Assembly (NCBI GenBank): GCA_963528625.1
Contig: CAURVQ010000036.1
Span: 1-11,862, forward strand
DNA: 11,862 nucleotides
Origin: CALHVR01 sp963528625
GTDB taxonomy: Bacteria; Fusobacteriota; Fusobacteriia; Fusobacteriales; Leptotrichiaceae
Direction of reading: 5' to 3'
Shown here: one piece after another, positions 5,895 to 11,862 of the stretch
Numbering within the stretch: the stretch's first letter is position 1
How the letters are laid out: every line of letters starts with the position of its first letter
Notes under the pieces: model-generated
Told to the model about the DNA's origin: nothing
The model's input: only the letters and a program-made list of their open reading frames with translations
Database searches by the model: none
Translations under genes and position numbers: made by a program

Positions 5895-7631
5895 ATGGCA
5901 GTTGAAGTTATCATGCCCAAAGCGGGAATTGATATGACTGAAGGACAAATAAATAAATGGTTCAAAAAAGAGGGAGATAAAGTAGAAGCTGGAGAACTTT
6001 TACTTGAAATAATGACAGATAAAACAAGCATGGAATTAGAAGCTGAAGAATCTGGATATTTAATAAAAATATTAAAAGGTGAAGGAGAAACTGTACCTGT
6101 TACTGAAGTTATTGGATACATTGGAGCTGAAGGAGAAGTAGCACCAGCTGGAGGAGCTTCAACAGCAGCACCTGCAACACCGAAAGCAGAAGCTACACCA
6201 GTTGCAGCAGCTCAAACTGAAGCACCTGCAGCTAAAGCTACTAAAGGTGAAAACGAATTTGATATTGTAGTAATCGGTGGAGGACCTGCTGGATATGTAG
6301 CAGCAATTAGATCGGCACAATTAGGAGCAAAAGTTGCTATCGTTGAAAAAGATCAATTTGGTGGAACTTGTTTAAATAAAGGATGTATTCCTACAAAAAC
6401 ATTCCTTAAAAATGCAGAAATTTTAGAGGGAATTGAAATGGCAGCTAAAAGGGGTATTATGCTAGAAAGTGAAAAATATACTATCGATATGCCTAAAGTT
6501 GTTAAGTTTAAAAATGAAGTTGTCAAAACTTTAACTAATGGAGTTCAAGGATTATTAAAAAGTAATGATGTTAAAATCTTTAAAGGAATTGGAAAATTAA
6601 ATAAAGATAAAGATGTTGTTGTAAATGGAGAAACTGTATTAAAAGCAGATAAAGTTATTTTAGCTGGAGGATCTAAAGTAGGAAGAATTAATGTTCCAGG
6701 AATTGAAAGTGATAAAGTATTAACAAGTGATGATATTTTAGACTTACAACATATTCCACAAACATTAGCTGTAATAGGTGGAGGAGTTGTAGGAATTGAG
6801 CTTGGACAAGTATTTGCTGAATTTGGATCAAAAGTAACAGTTGTTGAAATGATGGACAGAATTATTCCGGGAGTAGATAGAGAAGCTTCAGAAGTGTTGA
6901 GAAAAGAATTAGAGAAAAAAGGAATGACTATCTTAACTTCTACTTCAATGAAAGAAATAGTAGATAATGGATCAACAATTACAATAAAATTAGAAGGAAA
7001 AGATGATGTTGTAGCAGAAAAAGCATTATTGTCAATTGGAAGAGTACCAGATTTAGAAGCTTTAGGTGAAGTTGAGTTTGAGATGGAAAGAGGAAGAGTT
7101 AAAGTTGATAAATTTATGGAAACTAGCGTTAAAGGAATTTATGCTCCGGGAGATATTAATGGAACTAAGATGTTAGCTCATGCTGCTTATAGAATGGCTG
7201 AAGTTGCGGCAGAAAATGCTATAAAAGGAAATCATAGACCTATCAAATTAGACACAACGCCATCAGCAATTTATACTGTACCTGAAGTAGCAATGGTTGG
7301 ATTGACAGAAGAACAAGCTAAAGAAAAATATGATGTAAATGTTGGTAAATTTGCGTTTGTTGGAAACGGAAGAGCTTTAGCTTCTGGAGAAACTGCAGGA
7401 TTTGTTAAAGTTATTGCTGATAAAAAATATCATGAAATTTTAGGAGTTCATATTGTTGGACCTACAGCTGCAGAAATTATAAATGAAGCAGCGTCATTAA
7501 TGGAGATGGAAATTACTGTTGATGAAGTATTGAAAACAATTCATGGACATCCAACTTATTCAGAAGCATTTTATGAAGCGTGTGCCGATGTATTAGGAGA
7601 AGCTGTTCATTTACCTAAAAAAAGAAAATAA
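5895..7631 (+). CDS. lpdA: Dihydrolipoyl dehydrogenase (E3) with N-terminal lipoyl domain
   Basis: FAD-dependent E3 of 578 residues, about 110 longer than a plain E3 because of an added domain. Residues 1-80 form a lipoyl domain (starting AVEVIMPKAGIDMTEGQI), and Lys43 in EIMTDKTSMELE is the expected lipoylation site. An Ala/Pro/Thr-rich flexible linker (about 83-113) follows. Then come the FAD fold with GGGPAG, the redox disulfide Cys159/Cys164 (GGTCLNKGCIPTK), the NAD-binding fold (GGGVVGIELG), the second FAD motif (GIYAPGDIN), and the dimerisation domain ending in HGHPTYSEAFYEA with the catalytic His. It reoxidises dihydrolipoamide and makes NADH. Since E2 has no lipoyl domain, this one must be the swinging arm of the complex unless another is encoded elsewhere. 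Ribosome binding site AAGGAAG (5881-5887), ATG at 5895; 40 bases after the E2 stop. Last gene before a hairpin. Confidence 0.96.
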   Translation: MAVEVIMPKAGIDMTEGQINKWFKKEGDKVEAGELLLEIMTDKTSMELEAEESGYLIKILKGEGETVPVTEVIGYIGAEGEVAPAGGASTAAPATPKAEATPVAAAQTEAPAAKATKGENEFDIVVIGGGPAGYVAAIRSAQLGAKVAIVEKDQFGGTCLNKGCIPTKTFLKNAEILEGIEMAAKRGIMLESEKYTIDMPKVVKFKNEVVKTLTNGVQGLLKSNDVKIFKGIGKLNKDKDVVVNGETVLKADKVILAGGSKVGRINVPGIESDKVLTSDDILDLQHIPQTLAVIGGGVVGIELGQVFAEFGSKVTVVEMMDRIIPGVDREASEVLRKELEKKGMTILTSTSMKEIVDNGSTITIKLEGKDDVVAEKALLSIGRVPDLEALGEVEFEMERGRVKVDKFMETSVKGIYAPGDINGTKMLAHAAYRMAEVAAENAIKGNHRPIKLDTTPSAIYTVPEVAMVGLTEEQAKEKYDVNVGKFAFVGNGRALASGETAGFVKVIADKKYHEILGVHIVGPTAAEIINEAASLMEMEITVDEVLKTIHGHPTYSEAFYEACADVLGEAVHLPKKRK

Positions 7632-7651
7632 TTTTTAAATTTTAATAAAGT

Positions 7652-7691
7652 ACGACATTATATATAAAAAATATTAGATGTCGTCCTTTTT
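7652..7691 (+). terminator. Probable terminator or attenuator between lpdA and lplA
   Basis: ACGACAT (7652-7658) and its exact reverse complement ATGTCGT (7678-7684) flank a 19-base AT loop. They are followed by CC and five Ts (7687-7691). The stem is a GC island in an otherwise AT-only stretch. The T-run is short and sits two bases from the stem, so termination may be partial, letting some dehydrogenase transcripts run on into lplA. Confidence 0.55.
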
Positions 7692-7742
7692 ATACACAAA
7701 TTTTTATTTTTAAAAAATATTTAATAAAAAGGAGACGATTTT

Positions 7743-8735
7743 ATGATTTATTATGTAAGTAATACGAATGATACTGCATTTAATATTGCTTTGGAGGAAT
7801 ATTGTTTTAAAAATTTAAGAGATCAAGATGAAATATTTTTATTATGGATAAATGAGCCTTCAATCATCGTTGGAAAGTATCAAAATACGATTGAAGAAAT
7901 TAACACGGAATATACTAGAGAACACGGTATTAATGTTGTTCGTCGTATTTCTGGAGGAGGAGCAGTTTATCACGACTTAAATAATTTGAATTATACGATT
8001 ATTTCAAATAAAGACAAAGGAAAAGAAGGATTTGATTTTAAAGAATTTTCAAAACCTATTATAGATACTTTAGCTGAATTAGGTGTTAAAGCTGAATTTA
8101 CTGGAAGAAACGATTTAGAAATTGATGGACAAAAATTTTGTGGAAATGCACAAGCATACATAAAAGACAGAGTTATGCATCATGGTTGTCTTTTATTTAA
8201 TGTTGAATTTGGTGCTTTAGCCAATGCTCTTAAAGTTTCAAAAGATAAAATTGAATCAAAAGGAGTAAAATCGGTTAGAGCGAGAGTGACTAATATTTTA
8301 CCTCATTTAAAAGAGCCAATTACTGTAAATGAATTTGCTGATAAAATATTAGGTTATATGAAAAAACATAATCCTAATATGACAGAATACCATTTTTCAA
8401 AAGAGGAAATAGAAAAAATAAAAGAACGTGCAGAATATAAAAGAAGTTGGGAATGGAATTACGGAGAATCTCCTGAGTATAATATAAGTAGAAGTCATAG
8501 ATTCCCTAAAGGGAAAATTGAAATTTATGCAAATGTTATAAATTCTAAAATTGCAAGCATTAAATTTTATGGAGATTTCTTTGGGAAAAATGAAGAACTA
8601 ACTGATATTGAAAATTTATTAGTTGATGTTAAATATACTCCTGAAGATGTAAAAAAAGCATTAGAAAATGTTGAGATTAACAACTATTTTGCTGGATTTA
8701 CTCTTGATGAAATTGTTGAAGCTATTGTTGAATAA
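7743..8735 (+). CDS. lplA: Lipoate-protein ligase A
   Basis: Cytoplasmic ligase of 330 residues. It activates free lipoate with ATP to lipoyl-AMP and attaches it to the lysine of lipoyl domains. The N-terminal catalytic domain shows INEPSIIVGKYQN (36-48), the lipoate-binding loop RRISGGGAVYHD (67-78), GRND (121-124), and KFCGNAQ (131-137) with the expected catalytic Lys131. Residues from about 250 to 330 match the C-terminal accessory domain (FPKGKIEIYANV, FYGDFFG, then YTPEDVKKALE), so this is the full bipartite LplA rather than a lipoyl octanoyltransferase. The ribosome binding site AAGGAGA (7729-7735) fixes the ATG. Its position directly after an E3 gene carrying a lipoyl domain points to Lys43 of that protein as the substrate. 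No lipoate synthesis gene (lipA, lipB) is in the window. I found no convincing separate promoter, so expression may depend on read-through from the operon. Confidence 0.95.
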   Translation: MIYYVSNTNDTAFNIALEEYCFKNLRDQDEIFLLWINEPSIIVGKYQNTIEEINTEYTREHGINVVRRISGGGAVYHDLNNLNYTIISNKDKGKEGFDFKEFSKPIIDTLAELGVKAEFTGRNDLEIDGQKFCGNAQAYIKDRVMHHGCLLFNVEFGALANALKVSKDKIESKGVKSVRARVTNILPHLKEPITVNEFADKILGYMKKHNPNMTEYHFSKEEIEKIKERAEYKRSWEWNYGESPEYNISRSHRFPKGKIEIYANVINSKIASIKFYGDFFGKNEELTDIENLLVDVKYTPEDVKKALENVEINNYFAGFTLDEIVEAIVE

Positions 8736-8754
8736 AAGTTAAAAGTAAAATAAC

Positions 8755-8787
8755 AAAAGAAGGATAAGAGTTTTTTCTTATCCTTTT
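8755..8787. terminator. Bidirectional terminator between convergent lplA and argS
   Basis: AAGGATAAGA (8760-8769) and TCTTATCCTT (8776-8785) form a perfect 10-bp stem with a 6-base loop. T residues follow on the plus strand. On the minus strand the bases 8755-8758 (AAAA) give a T-run. It can end lplA transcripts from the left and argS transcripts from the right. Confidence 0.88.
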
Positions 8788-8828
8788 AAAATATTAGTAA
8801 AAATTTGTATATTTTTATTAAAGTAAAA

Positions 8829-10553
8829 CTACATTCTATCAACAGTATTTATACCAAGAAGTGATAATCCTTCTTTTATGATATTTGCAGTTTTTTCAGC
8901 AAGTAAAATTCTAGCATCCATTACAGTTTTATCTTCCTCTTTTAAAATTGATTTTGAGTTATAGAAATTATTAAATAATTTTGCTGTGTCAAATAAATAA
9001 TCAGCAATAACATTAGGTCTTTGAGTTTCATACGCTTTAATAATTGCTTGTGGGAATCTCAATAATTCAGTTCCTAGTTCTCTTTCAATTTCTAACATAT
9101 CATCTAAAATAATATTTTCATTTTTAACAGTAATATTTTCTTCTTTTAATTTTCTAAAAATTGATTGTATTCTAGCATAAGTATATTGTAGATAAGGACC
9201 TGTATTCCCTTCAAAACTTAAAACTTTATCCCAAGTAAATAAAATATCAGAAGTTCGATTTTGACTTAAATCAAAATATTTTATCGCACCAGTTCCTACA
9301 ATTTCAGCAATTTGTTCTTTTTCTTCTTCCGGAATACTAGGATTTTTCTCGTTAATTACTTCTTTAACTTTATTTTTTGCTTCATTAAGTAAATCTACAA
9401 GTCTTATAATGTTTCCACTACGAGAAGAAAAAATCATTCCATCTCCAAATCTCATAATTCCAAACCAAACATGGTGCTTTTCATAGTCATAATTTCCTCC
9501 AAGTTGTTTTGAAATATCAAATACTTGTTTAAAGTGATTTTGTTGTCTTTCATCTGTAACATAAATAGCGTTATCTACTTTAAGTTCTTCTCTTCTAAAT
9601 TTAATTGTAGCTAAATCAGATGTAGAATAAAGGAAACTTCCATCTTTTTTTTGTACAATAGCAGGAGGTAATTTATCATTTTCAAAGAAAACAACTAAAG
9701 CCCCTTGATCTTCAACTGCAATTTTTTTAACTTTTAAATCTTCTAAAACGCTAGGCATTATATTATTGTAAAAAGATTCTCCGTAATAATAATCAAAATG
9801 AATGTTCAATCTTTCATAAACTTTATTATATTCTTTTAATGAAATTTCAATAAATTCTTTCCATAAAGTGTTATTTTTTTCATCCCCTAGTTGTAATTTT
9901 CTAAGTTCTTCTCTCGCAACATCTTCTAAAGTTGGATCTTTTTTAGCTTCATCTGAAAATAAAACATAAATTCTTTCTAGTTCTCCAATAGGATCTTTGT
10001 CGTAAGCCTCTTTGTCAAGCCATTTGTTATAAGCAACAATAAGTTTTCCAAACTGTGTTCCCCAATCACCAATATGATTGTCAGAAACAATATTAAATCC
10101 AATATATTTAAAAATTCTAAAGATAGAATCTCCAATAATAGTACTTCTTAAATGTCCAATATGCATTCGTTTTGCTATGTTTGGGGCAGAAAAATCAATT
10201 AATACTTTTTTGTTTAAATTTAAAAATGAAAAATCGTATTTTTCGTTTCCTATTTTTTGTAATTCTTTATTTATAAATGAATTTTTTAAATAAATATTAA
10301 TAAATCCCGGGCCTGCAATTTCAAGTTTTTCAATTAAATCATTTTCTTTAAAATTTTCAACAATAATATTTGCAATTTCTCTAGGATTTTTTCCAATTAA
10401 TTTTGAGGAAACCATAGCAAAATTTGTTTGAAAATCTCCAAATTCTTTTTTAGTTGAATTTTGTATATCTATTTTTTCTGAAAAATTATCTCCAAACAAA
10501 ATATTTATATTTTCTGAAAATAATTTTTTTAGTTGAATATTTAATAATTCCAT
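8829..10553 (-). CDS. argS: Arginyl-tRNA synthetase
   Basis: Class I synthetase of 574 residues that charges tRNA-Arg with arginine in the cytoplasm. Domain order: the N-terminal additional domain that recognises the tRNA elbow (about 1-110: KEFGDFQTNFAM, then IAGPGFINIYL), the Rossmann catalytic domain with the class I signature HIGH (131-134, in APNIAKRMHIGHLRST), HIGDWGTQFG (160-169) and TDERQQNHF (333-341), the degenerate KMSKS loop FSSRSGN (375-381), and the helical anticodon-binding domain (about 450-574: GPYLQYTYARIQS, ending VDRM as in most ArgS). The family lacks a strict KMSKS motif, so the loop is not a defect. The ATG at 10553 is chosen because MELLNIQLKKLFSE aligns with the usual ArgS N-terminus. 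The frame stays open to a TTG at 10607, but that codon lies upstream of the only ribosome binding site (10603-10597), which is 43 bases from the chosen ATG. This odd spacing is noted as a finding. Confidence 0.95.
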   Translation of the reverse strand: MELLNIQLKKLFSENINILFGDNFSEKIDIQNSTKKEFGDFQTNFAMVSSKLIGKNPREIANIIVENFKENDLIEKLEIAGPGFINIYLKNSFINKELQKIGNEKYDFSFLNLNKKVLIDFSAPNIAKRMHIGHLRSTIIGDSIFRIFKYIGFNIVSDNHIGDWGTQFGKLIVAYNKWLDKEAYDKDPIGELERIYVLFSDEAKKDPTLEDVAREELRKLQLGDEKNNTLWKEFIEISLKEYNKVYERLNIHFDYYYGESFYNNIMPSVLEDLKVKKIAVEDQGALVVFFENDKLPPAIVQKKDGSFLYSTSDLATIKFRREELKVDNAIYVTDERQQNHFKQVFDISKQLGGNYDYEKHHVWFGIMRFGDGMIFSSRSGNIIRLVDLLNEAKNKVKEVINEKNPSIPEEEKEQIAEIVGTGAIKYFDLSQNRTSDILFTWDKVLSFEGNTGPYLQYTYARIQSIFRKLKEENITVKNENIILDDMLEIERELGTELLRFPQAIIKAYETQRPNVIADYLFDTAKLFNNFYNSKSILKEEDKTVMDARILLAEKTANIIKEGLSLLGINTVDRM

Positions 10554-10630
10554 TTTTATAATAATTGCTTTAATAATTAAGTTAATTAAAACAATATCTC
10601 CTTTCAATAAAACTTTATTTTACTACAATT

Positions 10631-10659
10631 ATTATATAATAAATTAATAATTTTTACAA
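10631..10659 (-). promoter_or_regulatory. argS: Promoter of argS
   Basis: Read on the minus strand, TTGTAA (10659-10654) is followed after 17 bases by a perfect -10 box TATAAT (10636-10631). The start would be near 10624, about 20 bases before the ribosome binding site AAGGAGA (10603-10597). No T-box leader (specifier loop, AGGGTGG-type T-box sequence) fits in this short leader. Confidence 0.75.
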
Positions 10660-10707
10660 ATGGAAATAAAAAAATATAAAATTTATTTAAAAATAATTTT
10701 TTTTTAA

Positions 10708-10735
10708 TGTTTTTTTAAATAAAATGTAGTATAAT
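10708..10735 (+). promoter_or_regulatory. Candidate promoter of the structured RNA element
   Basis: A perfect -10 box TATAAT (10730-10735) lies 16 bases after a weak -35-like TGTTTT (10708-10713), within a T-rich stretch. The start would be near 10742, exactly where the first hairpin of the downstream element begins. Confidence 0.5.
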
Positions 10736-10741
10736 AAATTC

Positions 10742-10803
10742 AGATCGAAAGATCTAAAACCTCAATTAACCCCCCCTTTTATAGGTCTCTACGGAGACCT
10801 TTT
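10742..10803 (+). ncRNA. Candidate small structured RNA or leader, about 62 nt, family not recognised
   Basis: Two compact hairpins sit in an AT-rich intergenic region. Hairpin 1 is AGATC-GAAA-GATCT (10742-10755), a GNRA tetraloop closed by C-G. Hairpin 2 is AGGTCTC-TACG-GAGACCT (10783-10800), a UNCG tetraloop closed by C-G, followed by TTTT (as part of 10800-10803), so it looks like an intrinsic terminator. Between them is a single-stranded linker with CCTC (10760-10763) and a run of seven C (10770-10776), striking in DNA this AT-rich. With a promoter upstream, a terminator at the end and a separate promoter for the next gene, it reads best as a stand-alone small RNA using a C-rich seed. An attenuator for the deacetylase gene is the alternative. 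It does not match any riboswitch consensus I know. Confidence 0.45.
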
Positions 10804-10812
10804 AAATTTATA

Positions 10813-10841
10813 TTGATTTTTTTATGAAAAAGGGGTAGAAT
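10813..10841 (+). promoter_or_regulatory. Promoter of the polysaccharide deacetylase gene
   Basis: TTGATT (10813-10818) and TAGAAT (10836-10841) are spaced by 17 bases. The start would fall near 10848, immediately before the ribosome binding site AGGGAGGA (10853-10860). A start site this close means transcripts from it lack the structured RNA upstream. Confidence 0.6.
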
Positions 10842-10869
10842 GTTATAAAATTAGGGAGGATGAAATGGT

Positions 10870-11583
10870 ATGAAAGAGAAATTTAACAAAATTATTTTTA
10901 GTATGTTTGTATTATTTTTAAGTTTTAATGTTTTTTCAGTTGAAAAAACAAAAAGTAGAATGTTAGAAAATAAACCTAAAATTATTTATTTGACATTTGA
11001 TGACGGACCATCGGCGAATACAGATAAAGTCTTAGAAATTTTAAAGAAAAATGATATAAAGGCAACATTTTTTGTAATTGGTCAAAATCAAGATAAATAT
11101 AAAAAAATTGTTGATGAAGGACATACAATTGCATTACATACTTATACGCATGATTACAAAAAAATTTACGCAAGTGAATCAGCATTTTTTGAAGATTTAT
11201 ATAAAATAAGAGATGCTGTAAAAGCAAAAACTGGAATAGATAGTAAAATTATTAGATTTGCAGGAGGAAGCAGTAATCATAAAGCAAGTAAAATTTTAAA
11301 GACAAGTATAATAAAAAGATTGACAAGAGAAGGATTTGTATATCATGATTGGAATTGTGATAGTACAGATGCAAGTGGGAATAAAGTTCCTGTGTCAAAA
11401 TTAATTGCAAATGCAACAGCGTGTAATGCAAGAGAGATAAATTTATTAATGCACGATTCTGCCTCTAAAAAAACGACAGTGGAAGCGTTACAAAAAATTA
11501 TAGATTATTATAGAGCAAAAGGATACGAATTTAAAAAAATTACTATGAGTAGTTTTAAAGCACAGCATTTTAAAATAAAATAA
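10870..11583 (+). CDS. Secreted polysaccharide deacetylase (NodB homology domain)
   Basis: Exported carbohydrate esterase family 4 enzyme of 237 residues that removes acetyl groups from N-acetylated glycans such as peptidoglycan or surface polysaccharide. An N-terminal signal peptide (MKEKFNKIIFSMFVLFLSF, basic then hydrophobic) ends near residue 24. There is no lipobox cysteine, so the protein is released or stays anchored by an uncleaved helix. All five NodB motifs are visible: TFDDGPS (42-48, catalytic Asp44 and metal Asp45), HTYTH (90-94, metal-binding His90/His94), RFAGGS (129-134, where the usual Pro is Ala131), DWNCDSTD (160-167), and LLMHD (192-196) with catalytic His195. This is a minimal one-domain enzyme. 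The ATG at 10870 is fixed by AGGGAGGA (10853-10860), since nearby ATGs at 10860 and 10865 run into stops. It is divergent from argS with its own promoter. Substrate not identifiable from sequence. Confidence 0.92.
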   Translation: MKEKFNKIIFSMFVLFLSFNVFSVEKTKSRMLENKPKIIYLTFDDGPSANTDKVLEILKKNDIKATFFVIGQNQDKYKKIVDEGHTIALHTYTHDYKKIYASESAFFEDLYKIRDAVKAKTGIDSKIIRFAGGSSNHKASKILKTSIIKRLTREGFVYHDWNCDSTDASGNKVPVSKLIANATACNAREINLLMHDSASKKTTVEALQKIIDYYRAKGYEFKKITMSSFKAQHFKIK

Positions 11584-11602
11584 TAGTAGATAAATAGGCT
11601 AG

Positions 11603-11713
11603 AAATGTGAGAACATATACCTTCAAACCATTTCCGTTTTTTCTGTCCAGTTTGTTGGGACATGTTCTAATTGGGATGAAAATAAAATTAAAGATGATTG
11701 GAGTAGATATTAA
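11603..11713 (+). pseudogene. Possible coding relic without a start codon
   Basis: A 36-codon open stretch with no start codon ends in TGTSNWDENKIKDDWSRY-like sequence (residues CSNWDENKIKDDWSRY) and TAA at 11711-11713. Two Trp codons and many charged residues in the last 16 positions are unusual for random DNA this AT-rich, which suggests the tail of a decayed gene. The first half overlaps the possible insertion-sequence end, so the protein may have been cut by it. I do not recognise the family. Confidence 0.2.
11610..11668. mobile_element. Possible insertion-sequence end (IS3-like terminal repeat), relic
   Basis: Read on the minus strand from 11662 to 11643, the sequence is TGTCCCAACAAACTGGACAG, followed by an A-run and CGG. 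From memory this resembles the outer ends of IS3-family (IS150-group) elements, which start TG and contain a CCC then a GTTGGACA-like block. TGTCC (11644-11648) and GGACA (11658-11662) are inverted repeats within it, and AGAACAT (11610-11616) / ATGTTCT (11662-11668) is a 7-base inverted repeat around it. There is no transposase gene and no second end in the window, so at most this is a solo end or decayed remnant. A structured RNA or a protein-binding site are other readings. Confidence 0.3.
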
Positions 11714-11740
11714 ATAACTGATATAAAATCAACTTATTAA

Positions 11741-11769
11741 TTGACCAATTATAACAATTTAGCTATAAC
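11741..11769 (+). promoter_or_regulatory. Promoter of the gene at the right edge
   Basis: TTGACC (11741-11746) and TATAAC (11764-11769), each one base from consensus, are spaced by 17 bases. A start near 11776 leaves a leader of about 40 bases before the ATG at 11815. Confidence 0.7.
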
Positions 11770-11814
11770 TATATTAAAGTTTATAAATTAATTATTTTAA
11801 AGGAGATAATTATT

Positions 11815-11862
11815 ATGAAAAAGTTATTATTATTTTTTATATTTTTTATATCAATAAATACT
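11815..11862 (+). CDS. Start of an exported protein, cut by the window end
   Basis: Sixteen codons are visible: MKKLLLFFIFFISINT. Two lysines followed by a run of Leu, Phe and Ile form the start of a Sec signal peptide. The ribosome binding site AAAGGAGA (11799-11806) lies 8 bases before the ATG, and a good promoter lies upstream. The mature part is outside the window, so neither the function nor whether it is a lipoprotein can be stated. It lies 231 bases after the deacetylase gene on the same strand with its own promoter. Confidence 0.75.
   Translation, partial: MKKLLLFFIFFISINT

Noticed and set aside
9411..9431. Loss of the KMSKS motif in ArgS (FSSRSGN)
   Set aside because: ArgS proteins commonly have a degenerate KMSKS loop, so this is not evidence of inactivity.
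10758..10763. AACCTC in the RNA candidate complementary to GAGGTT in the Pip ribosome binding site (970-975)
   Set aside because: Only six bases, and almost any CCUC sequence matches some ribosome binding site. Not enough to propose regulation.
10783..10800. Guanidine-II (mini-ykkC) riboswitch hairpin with an ACGG loop
   Set aside because: Placing ACGG in the loop breaks the stem after three pairs. The good fold has a UACG loop, and the required second ACGR hairpin is absent.

Overview
The window is very AT-rich, with A/T-ending codons, strong AAGGAG-type ribosome binding sites and short intergenic gaps. It looks like a low-GC fermentative bacterium. Protein style, including the dehydrogenase operon with lplA next to it, suggests Fusobacteria, perhaps Leptotrichiaceae. 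A low-GC Firmicute cannot be excluded, because no marker gene here settles taxonomy.

Layout. (1) 1-387: the 3' end of an ABC-transporter ATPase gene that runs in from the left, closed by a hairpin terminator. (2) 450-2643: a two-gene unit with a near-consensus promoter and an inverted-repeat operator candidate. It encodes an Rrf2-family regulator and a compact YhgE/Pip-type membrane protein, and ends in a long hairpin terminator. (3) 2718-7691: a four-gene operon for a 2-oxo-acid (pyruvate or acetoin) dehydrogenase complex: E1 alpha, E1 beta, E2, E3. (4) 7743-8735: lipoate-protein ligase, whose product would attach lipoate to the complex. A bidirectional terminator separates it from the convergent argS. 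(5) 8829-10553, minus strand: arginyl-tRNA synthetase with its own promoter. (6) 10554-10869: a divergent intergenic region holding the argS promoter and leader, a candidate small structured RNA with its own promoter, and a separate promoter for the next gene. (7) 10870-11583: a secreted NodB-type polysaccharide deacetylase. (8) 11584-11814: an intergenic stretch with what may be an insertion-sequence end and a short coding relic, then a promoter and the first 16 codons of a signal-peptide protein cut by the window end.

Genes working together: E1 decarboxylates the substrate on thiamine diphosphate, E2 passes the acyl group to CoA, and E3 reoxidises the lipoyl arm. LplA would load the arm with scavenged lipoate. 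The most unusual feature is the domain distribution. The E2 has two tandem peripheral-subunit-binding domains and no lipoyl domain, and the only lipoyl domain encoded in the operon is at the N-terminus of E3.

The best candidate for something undescribed outside the proteins is the roughly 62-nt element at 10742-10803. It has a C(GAAA)G hairpin, a seven-C single-stranded run and a C(UACG)G terminator-like hairpin, with a promoter upstream. I could not match it to any RNA family I know.
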